Of a DNA stretch of 14,278 bases, positions 7,630-14,278 are shown one piece after another; the first letter of the stretch is position 1; every line of letters begins with the position of its first letter. This DNA is from an uncultured Eubacteriales bacterium. GTDB taxonomy: Bacteria; Bacillota; Clostridia; Oscillospirales; Acutalibacteraceae. The stretch spans positions 1 through 14,278 of the forward strand of contig CAQJOC010000020.1 of assembly GCA_948815685.1 (NCBI GenBank), written 5' to 3'. Under the pieces are notes generated by a model, which saw nothing but the letters and a program-made list of their open reading frames with translations, did not search any database and was not told where the DNA came from. The position numbers and the translations under genes were made by a program.

Positions 7630-8460
7630 TTGGAGGATTCTTTACAAATTGATTCAAGTACTGAATCAGAAAGCAAATCAAAAAGTGAGTCAAAAGAAGA
7701 ATTAAAAAAAGAATTAAAAGGAGAAGTAAAAAGGGAATTAAATGGAAAATTAGATAAAGAACTAAGTACGAAGCTAAAAGATGAATTAGGAATCGATTCT
7801 AAAATTAAAAAAATTCTTAGTACAGTTGACCATACTCTTCTTTCTCAAACCGCAACATTTGATGAAATCAAAATACTTTGTGATGAAGCAATAAAATATG
7901 AAACAGCGTCTGTTTGTATTCCTCCATCGTATGTGAAACAGGCAAGAGGGTATGCGAAAAATAAGTTAAAAATTTGTACTGTGGTTGGTTTTCCAAATGG
8001 ATATAATACAACGAACACAAAAATGTTTGAAACAAATGATGCTATTGAAAATGGTTCCGATGAGATTGATATGGTAATAAATATTGGATGGCTTAAGGAA
8101 AAGAAATTTTCTGAATTAGAGGAAGAAATTAAAAAAATTAAACTGTTGTGTAAAGACAAAATTTTAAAAGTAATTGTGGAAACGTGTTTGCTTAATTTAG
8201 AAGAAAAAATCGTTATGTGTAAAATTATATCTCAAAGTGGAGCAGATTATATAAAAACTTCCACAGGTTTTTCGAAATCTGGAGCAAATTTAGAAGATAT
8301 AAAACTTTTCTCGAAAAATATAATGAATAAGGTAAAAATAAAAGCTGCAGGTGGCATCGGTTCATTGGATACTGCAGAAGAATTTATAAATGCAGGTGCA
8401 AGACGTTTAGGTTCTAGCAAAATTATCGGATTGGTAAAAAGGAAATATGGTTTGACATAG
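7630..8460 (+). CDS. deoC: Deoxyribose-phosphate aldolase DeoC with a repeat-built N-terminal extension
   Basis: DeoC cleaves 2-deoxyribose-5-phosphate to acetaldehyde and glyceraldehyde-3-phosphate, the last step of deoxynucleoside catabolism. The class I aldolase core starts near residue 60. VDHTLL is at 66-71, the relay Asp147 in DEIDMVI (144-150), the Schiff-base Lys209 in YIKTSTGF (207-214), and the second catalytic Lys238 in IKAAGGI (237-243). Relatives are about 215-225 aa; this one is 276 aa because of an extra N-terminus of about 58 residues. That part is Ser/Glu/Lys-rich (9-24), then a run of [E/K]-L-x-x tetrads (24-55). The TTG start follows AGGAG (7616-7620), and no in-frame ATG, GTG or later TTG was seen before the core, so the extension is probably translated. 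Codons look more AT-rich than in the permeases. Confidence 0.93.
   Translation: MEDSLQIDSSTESESKSKSESKEELKKELKGEVKRELNGKLDKELSTKLKDELGIDSKIKKILSTVDHTLLSQTATFDEIKILCDEAIKYETASVCIPPSYVKQARGYAKNKLKICTVVGFPNGYNTTNTKMFETNDAIENGSDEIDMVINIGWLKEKKFSELEEEIKKIKLLCKDKILKVIVETCLLNLEEKIVMCKIISQSGADYIKTSTGFSKSGANLEDIKLFSKNIMNKVKIKAAGGIGSLDTAEEFINAGARRLGSSKIIGLVKRKYGLT
7699..7794 (+). repeat. Degenerate 12-nt tandem repeat, about 8 units, inside deoC
   Basis: Eight successive 12-base units of the form GAATTAAAAxxx encode four-residue blocks fitting [E/K]-[L/V]-x-x (for example ELKK, ELKG, EVKR, KLDK). They cover DeoC residues 24-55 without a break in phase. Units differ at several bases, so the array is old or under selection at protein level. 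Since 12 is a multiple of three, gain or loss of units would change protein length without breaking the frame. Confidence 0.75.
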
Positions 8461-8480
8461 CTATTCCGGTCTAAAATAAT
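8452..8480 (+). promoter_or_regulatory. Possible hybrid promoter made by the insertion, reading into deoA
   Basis: A perfect -35 TTGACA (8452-8457) at the 3' end of deoC is 17 bases from AATAAT (8475-8480), a five-of-six -10 match that lies in the terminal repeat of the inserted element. Without the insertion the -35 has no -10 at suitable distance. If active, it would start transcripts near 8487 that run through the element into deoA. Confidence 0.4.
8457..8464. repeat. Left copy of the candidate 8-bp target duplication
   Basis: ATAGCTAT is a perfect palindrome that contains the deoC stop codon TAG (8458-8460). The identical 8-mer at 8639-8646 sits just outside the other terminal repeat. 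Confidence 0.5.
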
Positions 8481-8638
8481 CTTATATTGGTTTTATAAAT
8501 ATAGTGGTGTCCGGCTTACCTCTTATTCTTTCTCTAAAAATAGAAATTAAAATTAAAATATATGAAATTGGTTACGCATCGAATTTAAAAATTTTCTTAA
8601 CTGTTCAAAGTCGTTAATTTGGATTATTTTAGACCGAA
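8465..8638. mobile_element. MITE-like non-autonomous insertion element between deoC and deoA
   Basis: Terminal inverted repeats of 17 bp with one mismatch bound a 174-bp segment: TCCGGTCTAAAATAATC (8465-8481) and GATTATTTTAGACCGAA (8622-8638). Both ends are flanked by the same 8-mer ATAGCTAT (8457-8464 and 8639-8646), as expected for an 8-bp target duplication. The 8-mer is itself a palindrome, so 25-bp inverted repeats with a TA duplication (8458-8459 and 8644-8645) are an alternative reading. The roughly 140-bp interior holds no credible gene. Removing the element and one 8-mer leaves a deoC-deoA gap of 28 bp, like other gaps in this cluster. The parent transposase family was not recognised. 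Confidence 0.65.
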
Positions 8639-8646
8639 ATAGCTAT
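8639..8646. repeat. Right copy of the candidate 8-bp target duplication
   Basis: This second ATAGCTAT directly abuts the right terminal repeat, 10 bases before the deoA ribosome site AAGGAG (8656-8661). See the left copy for the alternative TA-duplication reading. Confidence 0.5.
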
Positions 8647-8670
8647 ATAAGGCACAAGGAGAAAAGGTTT

Positions 8671-9996
8671 ATGAGAATGTATGATATAATAGAAAAGAAA
8701 AAGAACGGAAAAGAGCTTAGCAAAGATGAAATAAAATTTTTTATTGATGGATTTGTAAAAGGAAATATTGCGGATTATCAGATGTCAGCTTTGCTTATGG
8801 CGATTTGTATAAATGGAATGACGAGTGAGGAAACGTCAGAACTTACGAAAGCTATGCTAGAATCAGGAGAAAAAATAGATTTATCCATAGTTCCGGGAAT
8901 AAAGGTTGATAAGCATAGTACCGGAGGAGTGGGGGATAAAACTACATTGATAGTTTTACCGATAGTCGCAGTATGTGGAATTTATGCACCTAAAATGTCA
9001 GGAAAAGGTTTGGGATATACCGGAGGTACGATAGACAAACTGGAATCTATTCCCGGATTTAAAGCATCTATTGATAAAGAGAAATTTTTTAGGCTTGTAA
9101 AACAAATTGGGCTTAGCATAACAAACCAGTCAGGAAGCCTTGTTCCTGCGGATAAAAAGATTTATGCTTTAAGAGACGTAACAGCCACTGTCGAAAGTAT
9201 TCCACTTATAGCATCGAGTATTATGAGTAAAAAATTGGCTTTGGGTGCAGACTGTATTTTACTGGATGTTAAAAGTGGAAGCGGAGCTTTTATGAAAGAT
9301 TTTGATTCCTCTTTAAAACTTGCAGAGACGATGGTGAAACTTGGAGAATTATCAGGAAAAGAGACTGTCGCAGTGATTACAAATATGAATTCACCACTGG
9401 GAAGTGCCGTCGGCAACTCACTTGAAGTTATAGAAGCAAGTGAGACTTTAAAAGGAAAAGGCCCCGAAGATTTAAAAAAGTTATCCGTTTATCTTGCTGC
9501 AAATATGCTGTATCTTGCAGGTAAAGGGAGCATAAGCAGATGTAAGGCAATGGCAAGCGACGCAATAGAAAGTGGGAAAGCATTTTTAAAATTCAAACAA
9601 ATGGTATCCGAACAGGGCGGAAATACTGAAGTTTTAGATGATTATGATAAATTTGCTCAGGCTAAATTCTGTAAAGAGATAGTTTCCACAAATGAGGGCT
9701 ATATAAATTGTTTAGACGCAGAAAAATGTGGAATGGCTTCTGTTATTTTAGGTGCCGGGAGAGAAAAAAAGGATGCACAAATAGATTCTTCTGCCGGAAT
9801 AGTATTTAATAAAAAAATAGGAGATTATGTGCATAAAGGGGACATAATCGCAAAAATTTATTCTTCTGACTCAGAAAAATTATACGTTGGGGAAGATGTG
9901 TTAAGAAAAGCAATAAAAATAACACAATCGGAAGTACCGACGTTACCTTTAATTCAAGCAAGAGTCACAAAAGAGGGAACGGAAAGATTTATTTAA
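8671..9996 (+). CDS. deoA: Pyrimidine-nucleoside phosphorylase (Pdp/DeoA)
   Basis: This enzyme phosphorolyses thymidine, deoxyuridine and, in Gram-positive Pdp enzymes, uridine to free base and (deoxy)ribose-1-phosphate. The 441-aa length fits the family. An N-terminal helical domain is followed by the phosphate-binding KHSTGGVGDKTTL (81-93), a Gly-rich loop SGKGLGYTGGT (110-120), Arg168 in YALRDVTATVESIPLIASS (165-183) and Lys187, which match the pyrimidine-binding residues of Bacillus-type PyNP. The C-terminal domain contains DYVHKGDIIAKIYS, a barrel-sandwich-like segment of the family. ATG 8671 follows AAGGAG (8656-8661). It would naturally be the last gene of the operon that includes deoC, but the insertion just upstream may disturb or replace its transcription. 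DeoA and Pdp cannot be fully separated by eye; Pdp is preferred for a Firmicute. Confidence 0.95.
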   Translation: MRMYDIIEKKKNGKELSKDEIKFFIDGFVKGNIADYQMSALLMAICINGMTSEETSELTKAMLESGEKIDLSIVPGIKVDKHSTGGVGDKTTLIVLPIVAVCGIYAPKMSGKGLGYTGGTIDKLESIPGFKASIDKEKFFRLVKQIGLSITNQSGSLVPADKKIYALRDVTATVESIPLIASSIMSKKLALGADCILLDVKSGSGAFMKDFDSSLKLAETMVKLGELSGKETVAVITNMNSPLGSAVGNSLEVIEASETLKGKGPEDLKKLSVYLAANMLYLAGKGSISRCKAMASDAIESGKAFLKFKQMVSEQGGNTEVLDDYDKFAQAKFCKEIVSTNEGYINCLDAEKCGMASVILGAGREKKDAQIDSSAGIVFNKKIGDYVHKGDIIAKIYSSDSEKLYVGEDVLRKAIKITQSEVPTLPLIQARVTKEGTERFI

Positions 9997-10056
9997 TCAA
10001 GTCTATATAATAATTTTAATTTTGTAAATTAAGAAATTTAGATGGTGGTTAATTCA

Positions 10057-10088
10057 AATTGCAAAAAAGTTTAATTTTTTTTGCAGTT
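10057..10088 (+). terminator. Possible terminator hairpin after deoA
   Basis: AATTGCAAAAAA (10057-10068) pairs with TTTTTTGCAGTT (10077-10088) over 12 bp, including one G-U pair, around an 8-base loop. The stem is AT-rich and the T-run lies within the right arm rather than after it, so termination would be weak. It lies 60 bases after the deoA stop and upstream of the fakA promoter, where the deo unit is expected to end. Confidence 0.4.
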
Positions 10089-10126
10089 TATCTCTGATTA
10101 TTTTAATTAATACGTCTTAATTTTTA

Positions 10127-10155
10127 TTGACATTTATAAGAATCAGATATAAAAT
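10127..10155 (+). promoter_or_regulatory. Predicted sigma-A promoter of fakA
   Basis: A perfect -35 TTGACA (10127-10132) is 17 bases from TAAAAT (10150-10155), five of six to consensus. The start of transcription would be near 10162, leaving about 50 nt before the preferred TTG start of fakA. This is the strongest promoter-like sequence in the window, and it separates the housekeeping fakA-recG pair from the deo cluster. Confidence 0.7.
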
Positions 10156-10211
10156 TTAAATTTGGATTGATTTAAATGAAGTTTGATTTATTTGCAGGGA
10201 GAGTGCTTTTT

Positions 10212-11870
10212 TTGATTAATGGAGCTTGCCTTAAAAATGCAATAATTTCTGGAGCTAATAATATAGCAAAAAATAAGGCTCATATTGATGAACTTAATAT
10301 ATTTCCCGTACCGGATGGGGATACAGGCACAAATATGTCAATGACAATTTTGTCTGCAGCAGATACACTGAAAAAATCAGAAAATTTTAAAATTTGTGAA
10401 GTTGCTAAAATTGCAGCTTCTGCTCTTTTAAGAGGGGCACGTGGTAATTCCGGTGTAATATTATCAATTTTATTCAAAGGAATTTCAAAAGGCCTTGAAA
10501 ATTTCAGCGAAGTAAGTGGTTCAGAGCTAATTTCGGCGTTAGGGTTGGGCGTTGATGCAGCTTACAAATCTGTGATGAAACCTACCGAAGGTACAATGCT
10601 TACAGTTGCGAGAGTTGCTTATGAAAGGGGTAAAGTTGCCGCACATTTTAACAGTTCTGTTACATATGTTTGGACAGAGGTTTGTCAAGGAGCAAGAGAG
10701 GCGCTTAAAACTACTCCCGAACTTTTGCCGGTACTTAAAAAAGCCGGAGTTGTCGATGCTGGAGGAAAGGGACTTTGCCTTGTTTTTGAGGGGATGCTTT
10801 CAGTGTTTAAAGACGGAATAATGGTAGAAAAAGAGGATCTTCCCTTGAATATGGAAAAAGACGATACTTTTAAAAATGCAGCTGCTATGTTTGACGATGA
10901 TATAAGATTTACTTATTGTACAGAATTTATTGTTGGGAAAAAAATTAATTTAAATTTGGACATTCAAAAATTAAGAAAAGCTTTAGAAAATATTGGAGAT
11001 TGCGTTGTCGTCGTGGATGATGAAGATATTATAAAAGTACACGTCCATACGGAAAACCCCGGAACAGTTCTTCAAGAAGGAATAAAATTTGGAGAACTTT
11101 TAACAGTAAAAGTGGAAAATATGAAAGAACAGCACAGAAGGGCTGCGGAAGCTGAAAAAGAAAAGGCTTTAAAGGTAAAACAAGTATTAACCGAGGTTGA
11201 GCCTGAATGTGAAGTCGGATTCGTAGCAATTGCATCCGGAAGCGGAATACATAGTCTGTTTAAAGATTTAGGTTGTAACCACGTAATAAGTGGTGGACAG
11301 ACAATGAATCCAAGTACCGATGAAATTCTCGAGGCGATTTTAGCAACGCCGGCAAAGACAGTTTTCGTTTTACCTAATAATAAAAATATAATTATGGCAG
11401 CTAATCAAACAGTTAATCTTGTTAAAGACAGAGAAGTGGTTGTTGTTCAGAGTAAGACTATTCCTCAAGGAATTTCCGCCATGCTTTCTTATGATTCCGA
11501 AAAAACGATTCGGGAAAATTCGGAAATTATGGATAATGCTATGCAAAAAGTTCGTACAGGTCAAGTCACTTTTGCTTCAAGAAATTCGGAATTTGGCGGA
11601 ATTAAAATAAAAGAAGGAGATATTTTGGCTCTTGATAATGGTAAATTGCTTTTTACTGACAACGAGCCTGTTAATGCGTGCAAAAGACTTATTGAAAGTA
11701 TTATTTCGGATAAGACTGAGTTCATTACAATAATTTATGGCGAAAAAATAGGCGAATTGGAGGCAAATGCTCTTCTTACGGAGATTAAGAATATAATAAA
11801 ACCTGAAATTGAGATAGACCTTATTAATGGCGGACAGTCTATTTATTATTTTACAGTTTCGGTGGAATAA
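10212..11870 (+). CDS. fakA: Fatty acid kinase subunit FakA (DhaL/YloV family)
   Basis: FakA phosphorylates fatty acids held by a FakB (DegV) partner, feeding exogenous or recycled acyl chains into phospholipid synthesis. The N-terminal DhaL-like kinase domain has the Mg-nucleotide motif FPVPDGDTGTNM (31-42) and RGARGNSGV (74-82). DAGGKG follows at 183-188, and the middle domain has VVVVDDEDIIKVHVHTENPG (266-285). The C-terminal DegV-like region ends in IYYFTVSVE. With the TTG 10212 start it is 552 aa, the usual length. TTG is preferred because AGGGAGAG (10196-10203) lies just upstream and the family begins near this point. The upstream in-frame ATG 10176 would add 12 residues and has no ribosome site. 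It precedes recG, as in Bacillus; the usual upstream asp23/yloU gene is absent here. Confidence 0.93.
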   Translation: MINGACLKNAIISGANNIAKNKAHIDELNIFPVPDGDTGTNMSMTILSAADTLKKSENFKICEVAKIAASALLRGARGNSGVILSILFKGISKGLENFSEVSGSELISALGLGVDAAYKSVMKPTEGTMLTVARVAYERGKVAAHFNSSVTYVWTEVCQGAREALKTTPELLPVLKKAGVVDAGGKGLCLVFEGMLSVFKDGIMVEKEDLPLNMEKDDTFKNAAAMFDDDIRFTYCTEFIVGKKINLNLDIQKLRKALENIGDCVVVVDDEDIIKVHVHTENPGTVLQEGIKFGELLTVKVENMKEQHRRAAEAEKEKALKVKQVLTEVEPECEVGFVAIASGSGIHSLFKDLGCNHVISGGQTMNPSTDEILEAILATPAKTVFVLPNNKNIIMAANQTVNLVKDREVVVVQSKTIPQGISAMLSYDSEKTIRENSEIMDNAMQKVRTGQVTFASRNSEFGGIKIKEGDILALDNGKLLFTDNEPVNACKRLIESIISDKTEFITIIYGEKIGELEANALLTEIKNIIKPEIEIDLINGGQSIYYFTVSVE

Positions 11871-12040
11871 GTTTTAGTCCTAAAAATAAGTTTATATAAA
11901 TTAAATTGTTAAAGTGCGAAAAACATTAGATTATTAAAATCCGTGAGAAAAGCTTGTGAACTAAAATCATGTTTTACCGATGAGCAGACTAAATTATATT
12001 TAAATTTGTACTGCTGAATAAATTTATCGGAGTGATTTTT
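11871..12040 (+). other. fakA-recG intergenic region
   Basis: These 170 AT-rich bases carry no credible small gene or terminator. The only promoter-like pair is weak (TTGTTA and GATTAT with a 17-base spacer, each four of six). A tiny hairpin, TTTTA-GTCC-TAAAA (11872-11885), has no T-tail. The ribosome site of recG is at the right end. Confidence 0.5.
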
Positions 12041-14083
12041 TTGGATTCGGTTATGCAGCAGGATATAAAAACATTAAAGGGTGTAGGCGATAAGACAGCA
12101 CAAGAATTGAACAAGCTTGGGATATTCACGATAAATGATATTATTCACTTTTATCCGAGAGACTATGAAGACTGGACAAATGTACAGAGCATAGAAGAAG
12201 TATATAAAAGCGGAAAACGTGGTTGTATTAGGGTAAAAATAGATTCTGAAGTTAAGCGTATTTTTTTATCTAAAGGAAAAACAATTTTTAAAGTTCGAGG
12301 TTCAGACGGACAAAATAATATAAGCATAATTTTTTTTAATACTGTATATATGGCGATTAGTTTGACGAGGATTAAAAATTTATTGCTGTTTGGCACTGTG
12401 TCGAAAAATAATTTTAATGAGTATCAGATATATTCGCCTAAAATATCTCAAAATATGGGAATTTTTCCAATCTATTCACAGACTAAAAATATAACTTCAT
12501 TGAAAATAAAAAATTCAGTAAAAACCGCATTGGAAAAAGTTCAAAATTCTATAGAAGAAACCTTACCCAGTGATATTTTAGAAAAATACAATTTGTGTTC
12601 TTTAAATTTTGCCATAAAAAATATTCATTTCCCAGAGAATAAGGACAAAATCGAAAAGGCCAAAAGACGATTGATTTTCGAAGAAATTTTGATTTGGCAA
12701 ATAGGAATGTCTAAAATAAAAAATTACGTAAAGCAAAAAACAAATATTAAAATTAAGAAGGATTTTTCCGATGAATTTTTATTTTTATTACCATTTGTTC
12801 TGACAAAAGCACAGCTTAGAGTTATAAATGAATGTACCGAAGATATGCTGAATACTGATGGCTTAGCCATGAGCAGACTTATTCAAGGAGATGTGGGTTC
12901 AGGTAAGACGGTTGTGGCTGCGGCAGTCGCATACAATGCCATAAAAAACGGATATCAGACTGCGGTTATGGCTCCGACTGAGATTTTATCGAATCAGCAT
13001 TACAATACCTTTAATAAAATTTTTCAAGGAATGAATATAAATATAGGACTTTTATCCGGGAAATTAAAAGGTAAAAAACGAAAAAACTTAGAAGACAAGA
13101 TAAAAAATAAAGAAATTGATATTGTAATAGGTACTCATGCGCTAATTTCGGAAAATTTAAAATTTGCCAATTTGGGGCTTGTTATTACGGATGAACAACA
13201 TCGGTTCGGTGTCAGACAAAGAATGAAACTTGCTGAAAAAGGGAAAAATCCTCATGTTTTAATTATGTCAGCGACTCCAATTCCGAGGACGCTTTCTATG
13301 ATGATTTACGGTGATTTGGATATTTCTATTTTAGATGAACTGCCTCCAGGCAGAAAAGAGGTCAAAACTTTTTGCATTTCTCCACAAAAGAAAGAGAGAG
13401 CTTTTAAATTTTTTAAAGAAATTATAAAAAATGGAGGACAAGGCTATATAGTATGTCCTTTAATAGAGAATTCCGAAAATGAAATGTTTTCAACAGATGA
13501 TTATAAAAACACAATTCTTAATGAGACATTTGGCGGATATACGTCCGAAATTTTACATGGGAGACTAAGTGCAAACGAAAAAGAAGCGATTATGAAAAGA
13601 TTTAGTTGTGGAGAGATTCAAATTTTAGTTGCAACTACGGTAATAGAAGTCGGAGTGGATGTTCCAAATGCCTCGATAATTATAATAGAAAACGCAGAAA
13701 GATTCGGACTTTCTCAACTTCATCAGCTGAGAGGGAGGGTAGGACGTGGCGAAAAAGAATCGTATTGTGTTTTGATTTCGTATTCAGGAACAAAAGATAC
13801 CAAAAGACGCATGCAAGCCATGTGCAGTACAAATGATGGTTTTTTTTTGGCAGAAGAAGATTTAAAAATACGAGGTCCGGGAGAAATATTTGGAAACAAA
13901 CAGCATGGTATTGTAGGAATAAAACTGGCAAAAGCTTTGAAAGATATAAAAGTTATAGAAGATTCAAAAAAAGCAGTTAGGGAAATTCTTTCAGGAAACT
14001 ATCTTAACCAAAAGAGTTATCAACCCATAAAAGAGAAAATTTTCAGCTTAATTAATTATGCTGAAAATCACATTACTATATAA
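12041..14083 (+). CDS. recG: ATP-dependent DNA helicase RecG
   Basis: RecG is a monomeric superfamily 2 translocase that regresses stalled replication forks and processes recombination intermediates. The N-terminal wedge/OB region begins with LKGVGDKTAQELNKLGI. The helicase core has Walker A GDVGSGKT (283-290), the DEQH box (384-387), SATPIPRT (410-417) and motif VI QLRGRVGRG (562-570), followed by the RecG C-terminal region with DLKIRGPGEIFGNKQHG. At 680 aa it has full family length. The TTG 12041 start lies 8 bases after GGAG (12029-12032). A GTG at 12032 overlaps that ribosome site and so is unlikely, and ATG 12053 lacks a good site. It lies about 170 bp after fakA with no clear terminator between, so co-transcription is likely. 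Confidence 0.97.
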   Translation: MDSVMQQDIKTLKGVGDKTAQELNKLGIFTINDIIHFYPRDYEDWTNVQSIEEVYKSGKRGCIRVKIDSEVKRIFLSKGKTIFKVRGSDGQNNISIIFFNTVYMAISLTRIKNLLLFGTVSKNNFNEYQIYSPKISQNMGIFPIYSQTKNITSLKIKNSVKTALEKVQNSIEETLPSDILEKYNLCSLNFAIKNIHFPENKDKIEKAKRRLIFEEILIWQIGMSKIKNYVKQKTNIKIKKDFSDEFLFLLPFVLTKAQLRVINECTEDMLNTDGLAMSRLIQGDVGSGKTVVAAAVAYNAIKNGYQTAVMAPTEILSNQHYNTFNKIFQGMNINIGLLSGKLKGKKRKNLEDKIKNKEIDIVIGTHALISENLKFANLGLVITDEQHRFGVRQRMKLAEKGKNPHVLIMSATPIPRTLSMMIYGDLDISILDELPPGRKEVKTFCISPQKKERAFKFFKEIIKNGGQGYIVCPLIENSENEMFSTDDYKNTILNETFGGYTSEILHGRLSANEKEAIMKRFSCGEIQILVATTVIEVGVDVPNASIIIIENAERFGLSQLHQLRGRVGRGEKESYCVLISYSGTKDTKRRMQAMCSTNDGFFLAEEDLKIRGPGEIFGNKQHGIVGIKLAKALKDIKVIEDSKKAVREILSGNYLNQKSYQPIKEKIFSLINYAENHITI

Positions 14084-14103
14084 TCTTTATGCAATTTATA
14101 TTA

Positions 14104-14139
14104 TAATATTTTATATAAAAAATAAATTTTAAAATATTA
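14104..14139. repeat. AT-only inverted repeat downstream of recG
   Basis: TAATATTTTA (14104-14113) and TAAAATATTA (14130-14139) are perfect 10-bp inverted repeats around a 16-base loop, 20 bases after the recG stop. The stem has no G-C pairs, so a classical terminator is doubtful. In DNA this AT-rich, the symmetry may be chance. Confidence 0.3.
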
Positions 14140-14158
14140 GGCTTCATGCGAAATCAAT

Positions 14159-14278
14159 TTAGTTTAACAGTTTACATATTTTAGAAACTCCATTTTTGAG
14201 GCTAAAAGCCGGCAATTTTTTTTCCAAATTATGCTTATTTATGATTTTATATCCAGTTTTTTTGAGATAATGCACCTT
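14159..14278 (-). CDS. Possible 3' end of a convergent gene, cut by the window edge
   Basis: On the minus strand the frame is open from the window end for 39 codons to a TAA at 14159-14161. The reading is protein-like (HYLKKTGYKIINKHNLEKK, later SLKNGVSKICKLLN), but no family is recognised. In DNA this AT-rich, 39 open codons by chance is uncommon but possible. The start lies outside the window. Confidence 0.3.
   Translation of the reverse strand, partial: KVHYLKKTGYKIINKHNLEKKLPAFSLKNGVSKICKLLN
14196..14223 (+). terminator. Weak terminator-like hairpin downstream of recG
   Basis: TTG-A-GGC (14196-14202) can pair with GCC-GG-CAA (14208-14215) around TAAAA, with a small internal loop, and eight T follow (14216-14223). 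It could end recG transcripts. The T-run equals two lysine codons and part of a Glu codon of the possible minus-strand gene, so it may be coincidental. Confidence 0.3.

Noticed and set aside
8440..8460. Truncation of deoC by the insertion
   Set aside because: The TAG stop lies within the duplicated 8-mer, so the reconstructed empty site has the same stop. The core catalytic residues and C-terminus are present.
8553..8640. A 28-codon minus-strand open frame within the inserted element, possibly a transposase remnant
   Set aside because: It is short, lacks a start and ribosome site, and has no recognisable motif; chance is enough to explain it.
11872..11885. Terminator between fakA and recG
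   Set aside because: The hairpin has five A/T pairs and no T-tail, so it is too weak to support.
1..14278. Defence island, CRISPR array, tRNA/rRNA or phage genes
   Set aside because: None seen on either strand; apart from the small insertion, every long frame belongs to nucleoside catabolism, nucleoside transport, fatty acid kinase or RecG.

Overview
This AT-rich window reads almost entirely on the + strand and looks like chromosomal DNA from a low-GC Firmicute. The evidence is strong AGGAG-type ribosome sites, frequent TTG starts, a BmpA/NupN-type nucleoside ABC importer, and fakA directly followed by recG, an arrangement known from Bacillus and relatives. A Tissierellia/Peptoniphilaceae-like anaerobe is a reasonable guess, but the sequence read by eye does not prove it.

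Layout. Positions 1-212 are a leader with a good sigma-A-type promoter and a cluster of dyad repeats. Next come deoB (phosphopentomutase), a YczE-family membrane protein and deoD (purine nucleoside phosphorylase), closed by a hairpin terminator that overlaps the deoD stop codon. Then comes a complete nucleoside ABC importer: lipoprotein, double-ATPase and two permeases. deoC (deoxyribose-phosphate aldolase) follows with an unusual N-terminal extension. A 174-bp MITE-like insertion, apparently flanked by an 8-bp target duplication, separates deoC from deoA/pdp (pyrimidine-nucleoside phosphorylase). A new promoter then leads into fakA (DhaL/DegV-type fatty acid kinase) and recG. The last 195 bases are AT-rich and may hold the 3' end of a convergent minus-strand gene.

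How the genes work together. The importer brings (deoxy)nucleosides into the cell. DeoD and DeoA split purine and pyrimidine nucleosides to base plus (deoxy)ribose-1-phosphate. DeoB converts this to the 5-phosphate, and DeoC cleaves deoxyribose-5-phosphate to acetaldehyde and glyceraldehyde-3-phosphate. The set is a full salvage and catabolism pathway without a local cytidine deaminase or DeoR-type regulator. fakA and recG belong to a separate housekeeping unit.

The main points of interest are the MITE-like element and the hybrid promoter it may create, a 12-nt (four-residue) tandem repeat forming the DeoC N-terminus, a charged insert in DeoB, the YczE-type membrane protein inside the deo operon, and the dyad-rich leader. 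I see no defence system, CRISPR array, RNA gene or intact transposase gene. Most of the window is a well-known pathway.
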